The notes: a model not told the origin generated them from the letters alone. A stretch of 64,000 nt of DNA from Synechococcus sp. CCY 9618 (GCF_019038415.1 NZ_JAFKRG010000034.1:62001-126000), one strand, 5' to 3'; counted from the first letter of the stretch, positions 8,317-17,777 are shown. A program made the numbers and translations.

Positions 8317-9300
8317 GTGGCTGAAACCCTTCTGTTCAACGCCCTGCGCGAAGCCATCGACGAGGAGATGGGGCGAGATCCCCATGTCTGCGTCATGGGA
8401 GAGGACGTGGGCCACTACGGAGGCTCCTACAAGGTCACCAAGGATCTCTGCGAGAAATACGGCGAACTGCGTGTGCTCGATACACCCATCGCCGAGAACA
8501 GCTTCACCGGCATGGCCGTGGGTGCCGCCATGACGGGCCTGCGGCCGATCGTGGAGGGCATGAACATGGGCTTCCTGCTGCTCGCCTTCAACCAGATCTC
8601 CAACAACATGGGGATGCTCCGTTACACCAGCGGCGGCAACTACACCATCCCCGCCGTGGTCCGGGGTCCGGGGGGTGTGGGTCGCCAGCTCGGCGCCGAG
8701 CACAGCCAGCGGCTGGAGGCTTACTTCCATGCGGTGCCGGGCATCAAGATCGTTGCGGTGAGCACCCCCACCAACGCCAAGGGCCTGATGAAGGCCGCCA
8801 TCCGCGACAACAATCCCGTGCTGTTCTTCGAGCACGTTCTCCTCTATAACCTCAGCGAAGATATCCCCGAAGGGGACTACATCTGCGCCCTCGACCAGGC
8901 TGAGCTGGTGCGGGAAGGGAAGGACGTGACGATCCTGACCTATTCCCGCATGCGCCATCACTGCCTCAAGGCGGTGGAACAGCTGGAGGCCGAAGGGGTG
9001 GATGTGGAACTGATCGACCTGATCAGCCTCAAACCCTTTGACATGGAGACGATCGCCCGCTCAATCCGCAAGACCCACAGGGTGATGGTGGTGGAGGAAT
9101 GCATGAAGACCGGCGGCATCGGCGCCGAACTGATCGCCCTGATCACCGAGCATTGCTTCGACGACCTTGACGCCCGCCCCCTGAGGCTTTCGTCCCAGGA
9201 CATCCCCACGCCCTACAACGGCAATCTGGAGAACCTCACCATCATTCAGCCCCATCAGATCGTCGTTGCGGCGCGCGAACTGAAAGCAGGCCGTCGCTGA
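8317..9300 (+). CDS. pdhB: Pyruvate dehydrogenase E1 component, beta subunit
   Basis: This is the beta chain of the thiamine-diphosphate-dependent E1 of the pyruvate dehydrogenase complex, which makes acetyl-CoA for fatty acids and other products. The 327 residues cover the whole family: [68 protein letters not shown] with the conserved active-site histidine, and [15 protein letters not shown] near the C-terminus. The start is GTG 8317. secD begins one base after its stop; in many cyanobacteria pdhB is next to secDF, and co-transcription is likely. Confidence 0.96.
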   Translation: MAETLLFNALREAIDEEMGRDPHVCVMGEDVGHYGGSYKVTKDLCEKYGELRVLDTPIAENSFTGMAVGAAMTGLRPIVEGMNMGFLLLAFNQISNNMGMLRYTSGGNYTIPAVVRGPGGVGRQLGAEHSQRLEAYFHAVPGIKIVAVSTPTNAKGLMKAAIRDNNPVLFFEHVLLYNLSEDIPEGDYICALDQAELVREGKDVTILTYSRMRHHCLKAVEQLEAEGVDVELIDLISLKPFDMETIARSIRKTHRVMVVEECMKTGGIGAELIALITEHCFDDLDARPLRLSSQDIPTPYNGNLENLTIIQPHQIVVAARELKAGRR

Positions 9301-9301
9301 G

Positions 9302-10825
9302 ATGGGACGTCAACAGGGCTGGTTCGCCCTCATCCTCGCCCTCACCATCGCCTCCGGGGCCCTGCTGGCCAGCTACGGGCTGCAGCTGGGTCTGGATCTG
9401 CGGGGCGGCAGTCAGCTCACCCTCCAGGTGATGCCGGCCGGGGCCATCACCCGGGTGGATGCCGAGCAGCTGGAGGCGGTCAAGGACGTGCTGGAGCGGC
9501 GCATCAACGGCCTGGGGGTGGCGGAATCCACCCTGCAGGCCGTGGGCAGCGACCAGCTGGTGCTGCAGCTTCCCGGCGAGCAGGATCCCAGCCAGGCGGC
9601 CCGGGTGCTCGGCAGCACCGCCCTGCTGGAGTTCCGGGCCCAGAAGCCCGGCACCGAGGAGGAGATGCAGGGGCTGCTGGCGCTCAAGCGCCAGGCCGAG
9701 TCGGTCCTGAGGGCCAAGCGCCCATCGGCGGCAGACGCTGCCGATGGGCCCCAGGCACCGCCGCCGCCGGTCCTCTCCACTAAGGATCTGGCGAAGGCCC
9801 TGGCCGCGCTTGGCGTTCAGGTGCCCCCCGGCAGCAGCGAGGTGGACCAGATCGAGCTGCTGCTCCAGGAAGCCAACCGCCGCATCCTCAGCCTCTACGG
9901 CCCGCCGCTGATCACCGGCAAGGACCTCACCAGCGCGGGTCGTCAGCAGCAGGCCACCGGCTCCGGTTGGGAGGTGACTCTGGGTTTCAACCGCGAAGGA
10001 GGCGAGAAGTTCGCTGCCCTGACCCAGTCGATCGCAGGCACCGGAAGGGTGCTCGGCATCATCCTTGATGGCCGCTCGATCAGCGAGGCCAGTGTGGGAG
10101 AGCAGTTCAAGGTGGCGGGCATCACCGGTGGCGCCGCCTCGATCACCGGCAATTTCAGTGCCGACGAAGCCCGCGATCTCGAGGTGCAGTTGCGGGGCGG
10201 CTCCCTGCCCCTGCCGGTGAAGATCGTCGAGGTCCGCACCGTGGGACCGTCCCTGGGGGCCGAGAACATCCGCTCCAGCCTGGTGGCAGGCCTCTCCGGC
10301 CTCGCCCTGGTGGCGGTGTTCATGGTGGTGCTCTACCGCCTGCCTGGGGTTGTCGCGGTGGTGGCCCTGAGTCTCTATGCCCTGTTCAACCTGGCGATCT
10401 ATGCCCTCATCCCGGTCACCCTCACCCTGCCGGGGATCGCCGGTTTCATCCTCTCGATCGGCATCGCCGTGGATGCCAACGTGCTGATCTTCGAGCGGGT
10501 GAAGGAGGAGCTGCGCAGGGGCAACACCCTGATCCGTTCGATCGACACGGGCTTTTCCCTGGCCTTCTCCTCCATCTTCGACGGCCACGTCACGGGCATG
10601 ATCAGCTGCGCGGCCCTCTTCTTCCTGGGCACCGGGCTGGTGAAGGGTTTCGCCGTCACCCTGGCCATCGGCCTTCTGCTCAGTCTGTTCACCGCCCTCA
10701 CCTGCACCCGCACCCTGCTGCGGTTGCTGATGAGCTATCCGGCCCTGCGGCGACCCACCTACTTCCTCACCGCCCGCCAGCTCCCCGGGGCCAAGGCGGC
10801 GGATACCAACCCGGGTCTGGCCTGA
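9302..10825 (+). CDS. secD: Protein translocase subunit SecD
   Basis: SecD works with SecF to pull exported proteins through SecYEG using the proton gradient; in cyanobacteria it serves both plasma and thylakoid membranes. Visible features: N-terminal TM, LGLDLRGGSQLTLQV (the D1 motif), a large periplasmic domain, a Pro/Ala-rich insertion around residues 145-165, and a C-terminal set of membrane helices with FILSIGIAVDANVLIFERVKEE (D4-type motif) and SFSLAFSS. 507 residues is normal. secF follows nine bases later. Confidence 0.96.
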   Translation: MGRQQGWFALILALTIASGALLASYGLQLGLDLRGGSQLTLQVMPAGAITRVDAEQLEAVKDVLERRINGLGVAESTLQAVGSDQLVLQLPGEQDPSQAARVLGSTALLEFRAQKPGTEEEMQGLLALKRQAESVLRAKRPSAADAADGPQAPPPPVLSTKDLAKALAALGVQVPPGSSEVDQIELLLQEANRRILSLYGPPLITGKDLTSAGRQQQATGSGWEVTLGFNREGGEKFAALTQSIAGTGRVLGIILDGRSISEASVGEQFKVAGITGGAASITGNFSADEARDLEVQLRGGSLPLPVKIVEVRTVGPSLGAENIRSSLVAGLSGLALVAVFMVVLYRLPGVVAVVALSLYALFNLAIYALIPVTLTLPGIAGFILSIGIAVDANVLIFERVKEELRRGNTLIRSIDTGFSLAFSSIFDGHVTGMISCAALFFLGTGLVKGFAVTLAIGLLLSLFTALTCTRTLLRLLMSYPALRRPTYFLTARQLPGAKAADTNPGLA

Positions 10826-10834
10826 CTGTCCCCC

Positions 10835-11788
10835 ATGACCACTCTCCCCTCCCCCAGGTTCCGCATCAACCGCCATCGCCGTCTGGCCTGGACGGGTTCG
10901 GTGCTGGCCTGCGGCCTCAGCCTGCTGGGCCTGGCGCTCTGCTGGCTGAACCCCTCGATTCATGCACCGCTCAAGCCAGGCCTCGACTTCACCGGCGGCA
11001 CCCAGGTGCAGGTGGAGCGTGACTGCGCCCCATGCACGGCGATCACCGCGCCCGAAATCCGCCAGAGCCTGGCCCGGTTGAACCTGCCTGTGGCGGAAGG
11101 GGAGCAGCCGCCGAACCTCGACGGCGCCTCGGTCCAGGTGCTGGACGGTGGCCGCTCCCTGCTGCTTCGGCTTCCCACCCTCGCGGCCGACCAGAGCTCG
11201 GCCCTGGTCACACAGCTTTCCAGCAGCTTCGGGCCGCTGCGGGCCAGCGGCACGTCGGTGAACACCATCGGTCCGACCCTTGGTTCCCGTTTGCTGCGCG
11301 GCAGCATGATTTCCCTGCTGGTCAGCTTCGTGGGGATCGCCGTCTACATCTCCTTCAACTACAGCGGCATCTTCGCCTTTCTGGCCCTGCTCTGCCTGGC
11401 CCACGACGTGCTGATCACCTGCGGACTGTTCGCCTGGCTCGGCCTGCTCCAGGGCGTCGAAGTCGACTCCCTGTTCGCCGTCTCCCTGATCACCGTGGCC
11501 GGTTACTCGGTCACTGACACCGTGGTGGTCTATGACCGGATCCGGGAGCAGCGCCGCACCATGGCTGAGCTTCCCCTGGTGGACCAGGTGGACGTGGCCG
11601 TGGATGCCACCCTCACCCGTTCGATCTACACCTCCATCACCACTCTGATGCCATTGGTGGCGCTGATCTTCTTCGGAGGCAGCACCCTGTTCTGGTTCGC
11701 CGTGGCGCTCACCGTCGGCATCGCCGTCGGCAGCTGGTCCAGCATCGGTCTGGCCCCCACCCTGCTGCCGGTGATGTCGAAGCGATGA
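10835..11788 (+). CDS. secF: Protein translocase subunit SecF
   Basis: Partner of SecD. It has the N-terminal TM followed by KPGLDFTGGTQVQVE (the FTGG motif), a short periplasmic domain with a CAPC pair, and five further membrane segments, including the conserved ITVAGYSVTDTVVVYDRIRE. 317 residues is normal for the family. Its stop overlaps the start of the next small gene (ATGA). Confidence 0.96.
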   Translation: MTTLPSPRFRINRHRRLAWTGSVLACGLSLLGLALCWLNPSIHAPLKPGLDFTGGTQVQVERDCAPCTAITAPEIRQSLARLNLPVAEGEQPPNLDGASVQVLDGGRSLLLRLPTLAADQSSALVTQLSSSFGPLRASGTSVNTIGPTLGSRLLRGSMISLLVSFVGIAVYISFNYSGIFAFLALLCLAHDVLITCGLFAWLGLLQGVEVDSLFAVSLITVAGYSVTDTVVVYDRIREQRRTMAELPLVDQVDVAVDATLTRSIYTSITTLMPLVALIFFGGSTLFWFAVALTVGIAVGSWSSIGLAPTLLPVMSKR

Positions 11789-12009
11789 GCGCGTCTCCCC
11801 GCCGCCAGGGGAGCCGGCGGGGTCTGCCGCTTCTCCCCCTGGTGCTGCTGCTCCTGGCCCTGATCGACCTGCGGGTGGAGTTGATGCTCCTGTGGGATCA
11901 CCTCACTTGGACGGCCATCAGCGCCGCTGTCCGCTCCCATCTCCTGGCCGTGACCGTCCTGCTCTCCCAGCCTTCCCTCTGGCGCCACTACCGACGTGCC
12001 CGCGGTTGA
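11785..12009 (+). CDS. Small membrane protein translationally coupled to secF, 74 aa
   Basis: The protein has a basic N-terminus (SASPRRQGSRRG), one strong hydrophobic helix (LPLLPLVLLLLALIDL), an amphipathic segment, a second weaker hydrophobic stretch (LLAVTVLLS) and a basic C-terminus (RHYRRARG). I cannot name it. Its start overlaps the secF stop by four bases, so it should be made together with SecDF and could be an accessory to it, but that is inference from position only. Confidence 0.62.
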   Translation: MSASPRRQGSRRGLPLLPLVLLLLALIDLRVELMLLWDHLTWTAISAAVRSHLLAVTVLLSQPSLWRHYRRARG

Positions 12010-12021
12010 TCTCCGGCCGGA

Positions 12022-13029
12022 TCAGGCCTGGTCCCAGGCATCCATCAGATCACGGACCAGGACCTCTTCGCAGGCCACCTGCAACACCACGACCAGGGGC
12101 AGGGCCAGCAGCAGACCGGGCAGCCCCAGCAGCGCCCCCAGGCTCAGCTGGGCCATCAGGGCCACCGTCGGCAGCAGGTTGACGGTGCGGCGCAGCAGCA
12201 GGGGAGTGAGCAGGAAGGCTTCGCCGTTCTGGAGCAGCAGGCGCAGCACCAGCACCTGCACCACCTTGGCCGGCGAGATCAGCAGCGCCACGGCCAGGGG
12301 CAGCAGGGTGGCGGCGGTGGGGCCGATGGTGGGCACGAAGGTGAGCAGGCCGCAGACCAGGCCGCTCAACAGGGCCAGGGGCACCTTCAGCAGGGCCAGA
12401 CCGGCCCAGGTGGTGACGAACACCACCGTGGCGGAGATGGTCATGCCCGCCAGCCAGCCGCCGAGGGCCAGGCGGCACTCCCGCAGCAGCAGCTCCATGC
12501 GCCGCCGGTAGAACTTCGGTGTCGCGGCCACCACCAGCCGTTGATGGCTCACCGGATCGAGAGCCATCAGGATCGCCAGCAGCAGCATCAGCAGCAGCTG
12601 AACCGTGCTGTTGGCGGCGCCGCCGGCCACCCCCAGCAGCTGGGTGCCGAGGGGCTGGAGCCGGTCCCAGAGGGAGCCCTCGTTCAGCTGGCGCTCCAGG
12701 TCCCGCAGCAGGGGAGCCTTGGGCACCATGTCGCCGAGCCGCTGCATCAGCTGGGGAACCAGCTGGCTGAACTGGCGGACCTGATCGATCAGCTCCGGCA
12801 GCAGCAGATTGCCCAGGAACCATCCCACCACCAGCACAGCCAGCAGCACCAGCGAAAGGGACGCGCCCCGGTTCAGGGGGCTGAGGCGGCGCAGCAGACT
12901 GGTGGGAACGTCAAGGGCCACGGCCAGCACCACGGCCCCGAAGAGGATCAGCAGCACCCAGCGCAGCTCCCAGAGCAGCAGGAACAGGGCCACCAGGGCC
13001 AGGGTTCCGAGGAGGGTGCGTGCCTTCAT
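12022..13029 (-). CDS. AI-2E family (PerM/DUF20) permease, second of a tandem pair
   Basis: A 335-residue polytopic membrane protein of the AI-2E exporter family (PF01594). It begins [20 protein letters not shown] and has the family's pattern of N-terminal hairpins, a central soluble stretch (about 95-150), then a dense C-terminal membrane region with GLLTFVPTIGPTAATLLPLA, the family's most conserved block. The start ATG 13029 overlaps the stop of the upstream paralogue by four bases. Members move diverse substrates, including ions and small organics; the name AI-2E should not be read as evidence of quorum sensing here. Confidence 0.88.
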   Translation of the reverse strand: MKARTLLGTLALVALFLLLWELRWVLLILFGAVVLAVALDVPTSLLRRLSPLNRGASLSLVLLAVLVVGWFLGNLLLPELIDQVRQFSQLVPQLMQRLGDMVPKAPLLRDLERQLNEGSLWDRLQPLGTQLLGVAGGAANSTVQLLLMLLLAILMALDPVSHQRLVVAATPKFYRRRMELLLRECRLALGGWLAGMTISATVVFVTTWAGLALLKVPLALLSGLVCGLLTFVPTIGPTAATLLPLAVALLISPAKVVQVLVLRLLLQNGEAFLLTPLLLRRTVNLLPTVALMAQLSLGALLGLPGLLLALPLVVVLQVACEEVLVRDLMDAWDQA

Positions 13030-14099
13030 GTCAGGCGCCGTTCCCGCTTCCAGGGGTCGAGGATGTCGCGGATCAGCACCTCCCGGAGAATCACCTGCAG
13101 GCACACCGCCAGGGGCAGGGCGAGCAGCAGCCCGAGCGGGCCGAACACCACGGTGAAGATCAGCTGGGCCGTGAGCGTCAGACCCGGCAGCAGACGCAGC
13201 TGGTGGTGCATCACCGAAGGGGTGATGACGTAGCTCTCCAGGTTCTGGACCAGGATGTAGACCAGCAGGACAGCCACGGCCTTCCACGGCGCATCCAGCA
13301 GGGCCACCGACATCGGGAAGATGGTGCTCAGTGTCGGACCCACGTTGGGGATGATGTTGAGCAGGCCGGCCAGCAGGGCGTTGGCCGCCACCAGCTTGAT
13401 GCCCAGCAGGGAGAGGCCGATGGCGGCCAGCAGCCCCACGCACACGGAGCTGATCAGCACCCCCACCATCCAGCTGCTCAGAGCGGTGCCGCAGGCCACC
13501 ACCACCTGGCGCAGCCGTCGCCGATAGAAGGAGGGACACAGGAGCAGCACCACCTCCCTGTAGGCGTCCGGCTGGGCGGCCACCATCAGGGACACCGCCA
13601 CCACGAACAGGGTCTGCACCAGGCCTGTGCCGAGGTTGCCGGCCACCCCCACCAGTCCGATCGCTCCCCCACCGATCCGGTCGAGCAGGTCAGGAGGCAG
13701 GGTCCTGGGAATTCCCAGACTCGATTTCAGCCAGTCCAGGGAGCCGTCAGTCTGTCCGTAGAGCATGCGCGAGGCGCCCTGCAGGGTCTGGCGCAGCAGT
13801 TTCAGCAGCTCCTCCCAGGCCTGGGGCACCTGGAGCAGCAGTTCCCGGAACTGCTCCACGAAAGGCGGAATCACCGCCGTGGCGACGACCACCACCACCA
13901 GAACCACCACCAGCAGGGCCAGCAGCAGGGCCAGGGGCCTGGGACAGCCGATCCGCTGCCGGATGGCGCCCACCAGGGTGCAGAGGGCCATGGCGAGAAC
14001 CACGGCGGCGAACAGGAGCACGAGGGCGTCCCGCAGGTTCCACAACAGAACCAGCGCCGCCAGCAGCGCGATCAGGCCCAGCCACTGGCCGAATTTCAA
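13026..14099 (-). CDS. AI-2E family (PerM/DUF20) permease, first of a tandem pair
   Basis: A 357-residue paralogue of the gene just downstream, with the same start ([20 protein letters not shown]) and the same conserved block ([20 protein letters not shown]). The two are clearly related but differ through most of their length, which points to an old duplication. The start overlaps the psb28 stop (ATGA), and its own stop overlaps the next start, so psb28 and both permeases form one translationally coupled unit. Substrate unknown. Confidence 0.88.
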   Translation of the reverse strand: MKFGQWLGLIALLAALVLLWNLRDALVLLFAAVVLAMALCTLVGAIRQRIGCPRPLALLLALLVVVLVVVVVATAVIPPFVEQFRELLLQVPQAWEELLKLLRQTLQGASRMLYGQTDGSLDWLKSSLGIPRTLPPDLLDRIGGGAIGLVGVAGNLGTGLVQTLFVVAVSLMVAAQPDAYREVVLLLCPSFYRRRLRQVVVACGTALSSWMVGVLISSVCVGLLAAIGLSLLGIKLVAANALLAGLLNIIPNVGPTLSTIFPMSVALLDAPWKAVAVLLVYILVQNLESYVITPSVMHHQLRLLPGLTLTAQLIFTVVFGPLGLLLALPLAVCLQVILREVLIRDILDPWKRERRLT

Positions 14100-14479
14100 G
14101 CCTCCTCCTGCCCCTCCGCGGCGGCCTCGCCTTCCCCATCCCCCTGGCCGGCGAAGCCGAGGCCGTGGCCGTCGGCGTAACGCTGGGCGAAGCGCATGAA
14201 GCGCTCGAAGTCGGCGGTGCTCTTCCAGGTGTAGGTGGCCTCGAGGGCGCTGGCCTTGCCGTTCACGAACCTGGCCTTCACTTCGCGGGTCACCATCTCG
14301 CCCTCCTCATCGAGCATGAACATGCCGGTGATGTCGCCCACCGCCTGGGGCGCCAGGGCCTCCGGTTCCTCGAACACGAACGTGGCCTGGCCGGTGCGGC
14401 CATCCCGGGAGCGCGTCAGACGGATGTCGGGCACGACCGTTTCGTCCACCCCACGGAAGAACTGAATGGCGGCGGCCAT
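14096..14479 (-). CDS. psb28: Photosystem II assembly protein Psb28
   Basis: Psb28 binds the CP47 side of PSII assembly intermediates and is absent from mature PSII. The 127-residue protein has the family signature at the N-terminus ([23 protein letters not shown]) and the middle ([33 protein letters not shown]). The C-terminal 20 residues are a Gly/Glu-rich tail beyond the usual end. A TAAAGT -10-like element lies about 20 bases upstream on the minus strand (14504-14499). Confidence 0.94.
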   Translation of the reverse strand: MAAAIQFFRGVDETVVPDIRLTRSRDGRTGQATFVFEEPEALAPQAVGDITGMFMLDEEGEMVTREVKARFVNGKASALEATYTWKSTADFERFMRFAQRYADGHGLGFAGQGDGEGEAAAEGQEEA

Positions 14480-14589
14480 GGCACTCGGGCAAAGGGGGAC
14501 TTTAGGCAGAGCCCGCTCCGATTTCTCCGGCCCGTGGCCCCTGACATAGTGGGGCCAGCCATGCTGCCTTTTCGGCTGGTCGTTCTTCC

Positions 14590-15336
14590 ATGCTCTCCGG
14601 TCCCCCGGTTTCCAGCACCGTCGGTGCCGAACAGCTGCTGGAGCGTTTCCTCTCCGGCTCGCTGCGCCAGCGCCGCAGCCTCATGGCCGCCCTTGAGCAG
14701 GCCGGCTCCGAACTTCTCGAGCTGATTCCGGATCGCCTCGACCGACTCGATGCCACCGGCGATGACTGGGCCGCCGGCCACCTGATCCAGCTCCTGCTCA
14801 GCGCCGCCGAGCCCGGAGCCCGGCAGGCGCTGCTGGAGCGCCACCCCGAAGGCTGGCTGGCGGTTCCCAGCGCCGCCGGCCGGAACTATGCCCCGCTGCA
14901 GCGGCAGCTGATGGGCCAGGACTTCGAGCAGGCTGACCGGCTCACCAGTGAGCATCTGCGTCAGCTGGCCGGCGAGGCGGCGGTGCGCCGCGGCTACGTC
15001 TATTACAGCGAGGTGGCGACGATGGCCAGCACCGACCTGGAGAGCCTGGATCGGCTCTGGGTCTGCTACTCCCAGGGCCGCTTCGGGTTCTCGGTCCAGG
15101 CCCGGCTGCTGCAGGGCTGCCAGGGCCAGTGGGATCGGCTATGGCCCCGGCTGGGCTGGAAGGCACAGGGCACCTGGACCCGCTACCCCGGGGCCTTCGT
15201 CTGGTCGCTGGAGGCGCCTGAAGGCCACATGCCACTCATCAACCAGCTGCGCGGGGTACGGCTGATGGACGCCCTGTTGCAACATCCCGCCATCCAGGGG
15301 CGCCTGGAGGCGGCGAGGCTGGACCGTCCGCGTTAG
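14590..15336 (+). CDS. gun4: GUN4-domain protein, Mg-chelatase regulator
   Basis: GUN4 binds protoporphyrin IX and Mg-protoporphyrin and stimulates Mg-chelatase, the first committed step to chlorophyll. The N-terminal ~90 residues form a helical repeat-like domain ([20 protein letters not shown]...HLIQLLLSA), as in Synechocystis Gun4. The GUN4 core spans about 95-235 ([54 protein letters not shown]). 248 aa is typical. Multiple GUN4 proteins exist in some cyanobacteria; the two-domain layout makes this the canonical one. Confidence 0.93.
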   Translation: MLSGPPVSSTVGAEQLLERFLSGSLRQRRSLMAALEQAGSELLELIPDRLDRLDATGDDWAAGHLIQLLLSAAEPGARQALLERHPEGWLAVPSAAGRNYAPLQRQLMGQDFEQADRLTSEHLRQLAGEAAVRRGYVYYSEVATMASTDLESLDRLWVCYSQGRFGFSVQARLLQGCQGQWDRLWPRLGWKAQGTWTRYPGAFVWSLEAPEGHMPLINQLRGVRLMDALLQHPAIQGRLEAARLDRPR

Positions 15337-15339
15337 GTT
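15334..15339 (+). promoter_or_regulatory. Putative -10 element for the anti-sigma-type ATPase gene
   Basis: TAGGTT overlaps the gun4 stop codon and lies 31-36 bases before the next start. It fits the TANNNT pattern. It would allow the downstream gene to be expressed apart from gun4. Confidence 0.33.
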
Positions 15340-15369
15340 CCGATCAGGCGAACCGGAAACCCCTGCTTC

Positions 15370-15795
15370 ATGCCGCTCCGCTGGGCCGATTACATCACGC
15401 CGTCCACCCTGCAGCTGGCCCCTCTGGTGGAGCTGCTTCTTGAACCCATCGGCTGTGCTCTGCGTCAGGCGGAGCTGCAGCTGGGTCTGCAGGAAGCCCT
15501 GGTCAATGCGGTGCGTCACGGCAACGGCTGCGATCCGGGCAAGTGTCTGCGCATCAGGCGGATCGTCACTCCCCGCTGGGTCGTGTGGCAGGTGCAGGAC
15601 GAAGGCCCGGGTCTGCCGATTCATGCCCGTCGCAGCTGTCTCCCCTGCCAGGCCGATTCCATCTCCGGCCGGGGGCTGTTCCTGATCCACCACTGCTTCG
15701 ACGATGTCCGCTGGAGCGGCCGAGGCAATCGCCTGCAGCTGGCCGTCCGCCGGGCGAGGGTCAGCGGCCGTGACGCGGACAGCCCGGGTCGCTGA
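15370..15795 (+). CDS. Anti-sigma regulatory factor (RsbW-like histidine-kinase-type ATPase)
   Basis: A 141-residue single-domain HATPase_c_2 protein. The N-box is visible as LGLQEALVNAVRHGNG (about 38-53), the G1 box as VVWQVQDEGPGLPIH, and the G2 box as SISGRGLFLIHHCFDDVRW. These make it a GHKL ATPase of the RsbW/SpoIIAB type, which binds sigma factors or anti-anti-sigma proteins and phosphorylates the latter on Ser/Thr. No partner STAS protein is adjacent. The 3' end overlaps the convergent gene by 35 bases. Confidence 0.85.
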   Translation: MPLRWADYITPSTLQLAPLVELLLEPIGCALRQAELQLGLQEALVNAVRHGNGCDPGKCLRIRRIVTPRWVVWQVQDEGPGLPIHARRSCLPCQADSISGRGLFLIHHCFDDVRWSGRGNRLQLAVRRARVSGRDADSPGR

Positions 15796-16096
15796 TCTCC
15801 GCCTTCAGCCAGGCCTGGGCATGCTCCAGCAGGGCCAGCGCCTGATCCCGGCCCTGCGTGGTCGCAGCGGCACCGGGGTCGTCGGAGGCCAGGAGCTGCA
15901 CCAGGGCTGCGGCCACCTGCTCGGCGGCCCGCCTGGGCCGCTGCCGCTTGAGGGCATGCCAGTCCCGGTCACTGATGCTCAGCTGCCGGTGCAGCCGTTC
16001 GGCCAGGGGCAGGGCCCCTTCGGGCCAGCCCCGTCCCGGCTGGACGGAGGGATCCGAGGGGGCAGGGGCTTCAGGGGGGATGGTGATGGCAGCCAC
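15761..16096 (-). CDS. Conserved hypothetical protein, 111 aa
   Basis: Helical soluble protein without signal peptide. The conserved-looking part is LAERLHRQLSISDRDWHALK, RRAAEQVAAALVQLLAS and the C-terminal ALLEHAQAWLKAEISDPGCP; the first 28 residues are Pro-rich and probably disordered. It resembles a small cyanobacterial family I recall as DUF6439, but I am not certain. It is convergent with the ATPase gene and divergent from the small gene at 16161. Confidence 0.68.
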   Translation of the reverse strand: MAAITIPPEAPAPSDPSVQPGRGWPEGALPLAERLHRQLSISDRDWHALKRQRPRRAAEQVAAALVQLLASDDPGAAATTQGRDQALALLEHAQAWLKAEISDPGCPRHGR

Positions 16097-16160
16097 TGGA
16101 CGTACGGCCGGAGTGCGTTCATCCTGTCGTCCCCGGGTCCTCCCTGTCGATGCCGCACCG

Positions 16161-16430
16161 ATGAGCCGCCTCCAGCGTCGACGCCGGACCTCCCCGGCCC
16201 GTCTGCTCCATCACCTGGCCGCCGTGCTGCTGCTGGCCGGCCGTCCAGAGGCCGCTCCCCTGAGCGGCCTGAGCCTGCGGCGCCGCCGTCAGCGCCTGGA
16301 GCTGGCCCAGCGGCTGCTCGATCCCCTGCCGGAGGCCCTGCAGCCCAGCACCCGGCACGGGGATCGCTTCTGGTCAGCCCTCCGCTGGGGGGGACTGGGA
16401 GTGCTGCTGGCCTGGCTGCTGCGCCCCTGA
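16161..16430 (+). CDS. Small basic protein with C-terminal membrane anchor, 89 aa
   Basis: The N-terminus is strongly basic (MSRLQRRRRTSPARLLHHLA), followed by a hydrophobic stretch, an Arg-rich helix (GLSLRRRRQRLELAQRLLD) and a C-terminal hydrophobic segment (WGGLGVLLAWLLRP) that could anchor it. No family recognised. It is convergent with the glutamine-synthetase-like gene 18 bases away. Confidence 0.5.
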   Translation: MSRLQRRRRTSPARLLHHLAAVLLLAGRPEAAPLSGLSLRRRRQRLELAQRLLDPLPEALQPSTRHGDRFWSALRWGGLGVLLAWLLRP

Positions 16431-16448
16431 GCGGGACCGGATGGTCGA

Positions 16449-17777
16449 TCAGGCGTTCGGATGGAGGCTGAACTCGTGGGGGTGAGGCCGCTCCTCCACC
16501 GCTTCCACCTCCTGACGCTTGGTTCCGATCCAGTGCTGGATCAGCTCTGAAGGGAACACCCCTCCGGCCAGCAGATAGGCATGGTCCGCGGCGAGGGCGT
16601 CAAGGGAGCCGGTCAGGTCACGGGGCAGGGCAGCGGTTCGGTCGGGCGTCGCGGCCCCGGCCGAGGCCTCCCGATCGCACGGCGGACCAGGATCCAGCTG
16701 TCGACACAGGCCATCGAGACCGGCCAACAGCATGGCCGAAAAGGCCAGGTAGGGGTTCGCCAGTCCATCCCCCTGACGTGCCATCACCTGCCGATGCCAG
16801 GGATCCTCCCCCGTCGGCGGGACGCCGATGACGGTGGAGGGGTCGTGGCGGGCATAGCTGAGCCGCGTCGGCGCCTGCGGACCGCTCGCCAGGCGCCGGT
16901 AACTGTTGGTGCCGCAGTTGCTGAAGGCCGCCAGGGAGGCCCCATGGTGCAGCAGACCTCCCACGTACCAGCGCGCGGTCTGGGACAGATCCGCGTAGGT
17001 GCCCTCGCCGAAGAACAGCGGATGGCCGGCTTTGAAGAGGCTCTGATGCACGGCCAGGCCGGCGCACAGCGGAGCCGGCAGGGGCTTCGGCAGGAAGGTG
17101 GCGGTTCTGCCATGGCGCCGGGCGCCATGGCGCACCACGTAACGGGCGACCATCAGGTTGTCGGCGGCCCGCAGCAGATCGGCGCTCTGCAGGGCCAGGG
17201 TCTGCCGGGGCCCTGCCGGTGGGGCTGAGGACGGGCCCACCGCGATTCCCAGGGCTTCGAGGGTGAGCAGCAGCTCCTGCCGGAAGGCCTCCGGCGGCGG
17301 CTCGCCGGGGATGACGCGGCAGCCATCGCCGCTGGCGTCGGAATGGCAGGTGACCTCCTCGAAGACGAAGAAGTCACTCTCCGTCGCGAAGCGGGCCCCG
17401 TCGGCCAGACCGGTGCTCCCCAGATGGGCCATCGCCCGGGCCGCCAGGGAGCGGGGGCAGTGGCGCAGGCCGTCCACCGTGCCTGCGGGCACCTGAAAGC
17501 TCCCGATCAGACTGAGGCTCCTGGGGGTCAGAAAGGGATCGATCCAGGCGGTGGTCGGGTCGGGTCTGACGGTCAGGCTTCTGGGCAAGGCCGCAGGCCA
17601 GGCTTCGCTGGCGGCGACCTCGAAGCTGATGCCGTGGTGGAAGGCGTCCTCACTCAGCCGCTCGGCGTCCAGGCCGATCGAATGCCAGCTCCCCCCGAGG
17701 TCGCTCAGCTTGAGAACGATCCGTTCGATCCCGTCGTCCCCGAGACGGCGCAGAACGTCCTGGATGGAGGTGGCCAT
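16449..17777 (-). CDS. Glutamine synthetase-like protein lacking catalytic residues
   Basis: Over its whole 442 residues this aligns with cyanobacterial type I GlnA (about 473 aa): start IQDVLRRLGDDGIERIVLKL, DPTTAWIDPF, TATFLPKPLPAPL, GTNSYRRLASGPQAP, NPYLAFSAMLLAGLDG and the end RPHPHEFSL. The active site is lost. By alignment with Salmonella GS numbering from memory: Glu131 is Asp135; Glu212 falls in SSAPP (183-187) and is Ala; Glu220 is Thr193; His269 is Ala242; Arg339 and Arg344 are Pro313 and Gly318; Glu357 is Met332; the Asp50/Ser53 loop (FDGSS) reads FEVAA. About 30 residues around 148-165 are deleted. Only Glu133, His244 and Arg334 remain. The frame is intact with normal codon use, so it is under selection as a protein, probably regulatory or structural. 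Confidence 0.9.
   Translation of the reverse strand: MATSIQDVLRRLGDDGIERIVLKLSDLGGSWHSIGLDAERLSEDAFHHGISFEVAASEAWPAALPRSLTVRPDPTTAWIDPFLTPRSLSLIGSFQVPAGTVDGLRHCPRSLAARAMAHLGSTGLADGARFATESDFFVFEEVTCHSDASGDGCRVIPGEPPPEAFRQELLLTLEALGIAVGPSSAPPAGPRQTLALQSADLLRAADNLMVARYVVRHGARRHGRTATFLPKPLPAPLCAGLAVHQSLFKAGHPLFFGEGTYADLSQTARWYVGGLLHHGASLAAFSNCGTNSYRRLASGPQAPTRLSYARHDPSTVIGVPPTGEDPWHRQVMARQGDGLANPYLAFSAMLLAGLDGLCRQLDPGPPCDREASAGAATPDRTAALPRDLTGSLDALAADHAYLLAGGVFPSELIQHWIGTKRQEVEAVEERPHPHEFSLHPNA

Noticed and set aside
12022-13539. 505-residue version of the second AI-2E permease
   Set aside because: The first 170 codons lie within the upstream permease gene in another frame. ATG 13029 starts a normal family protein.
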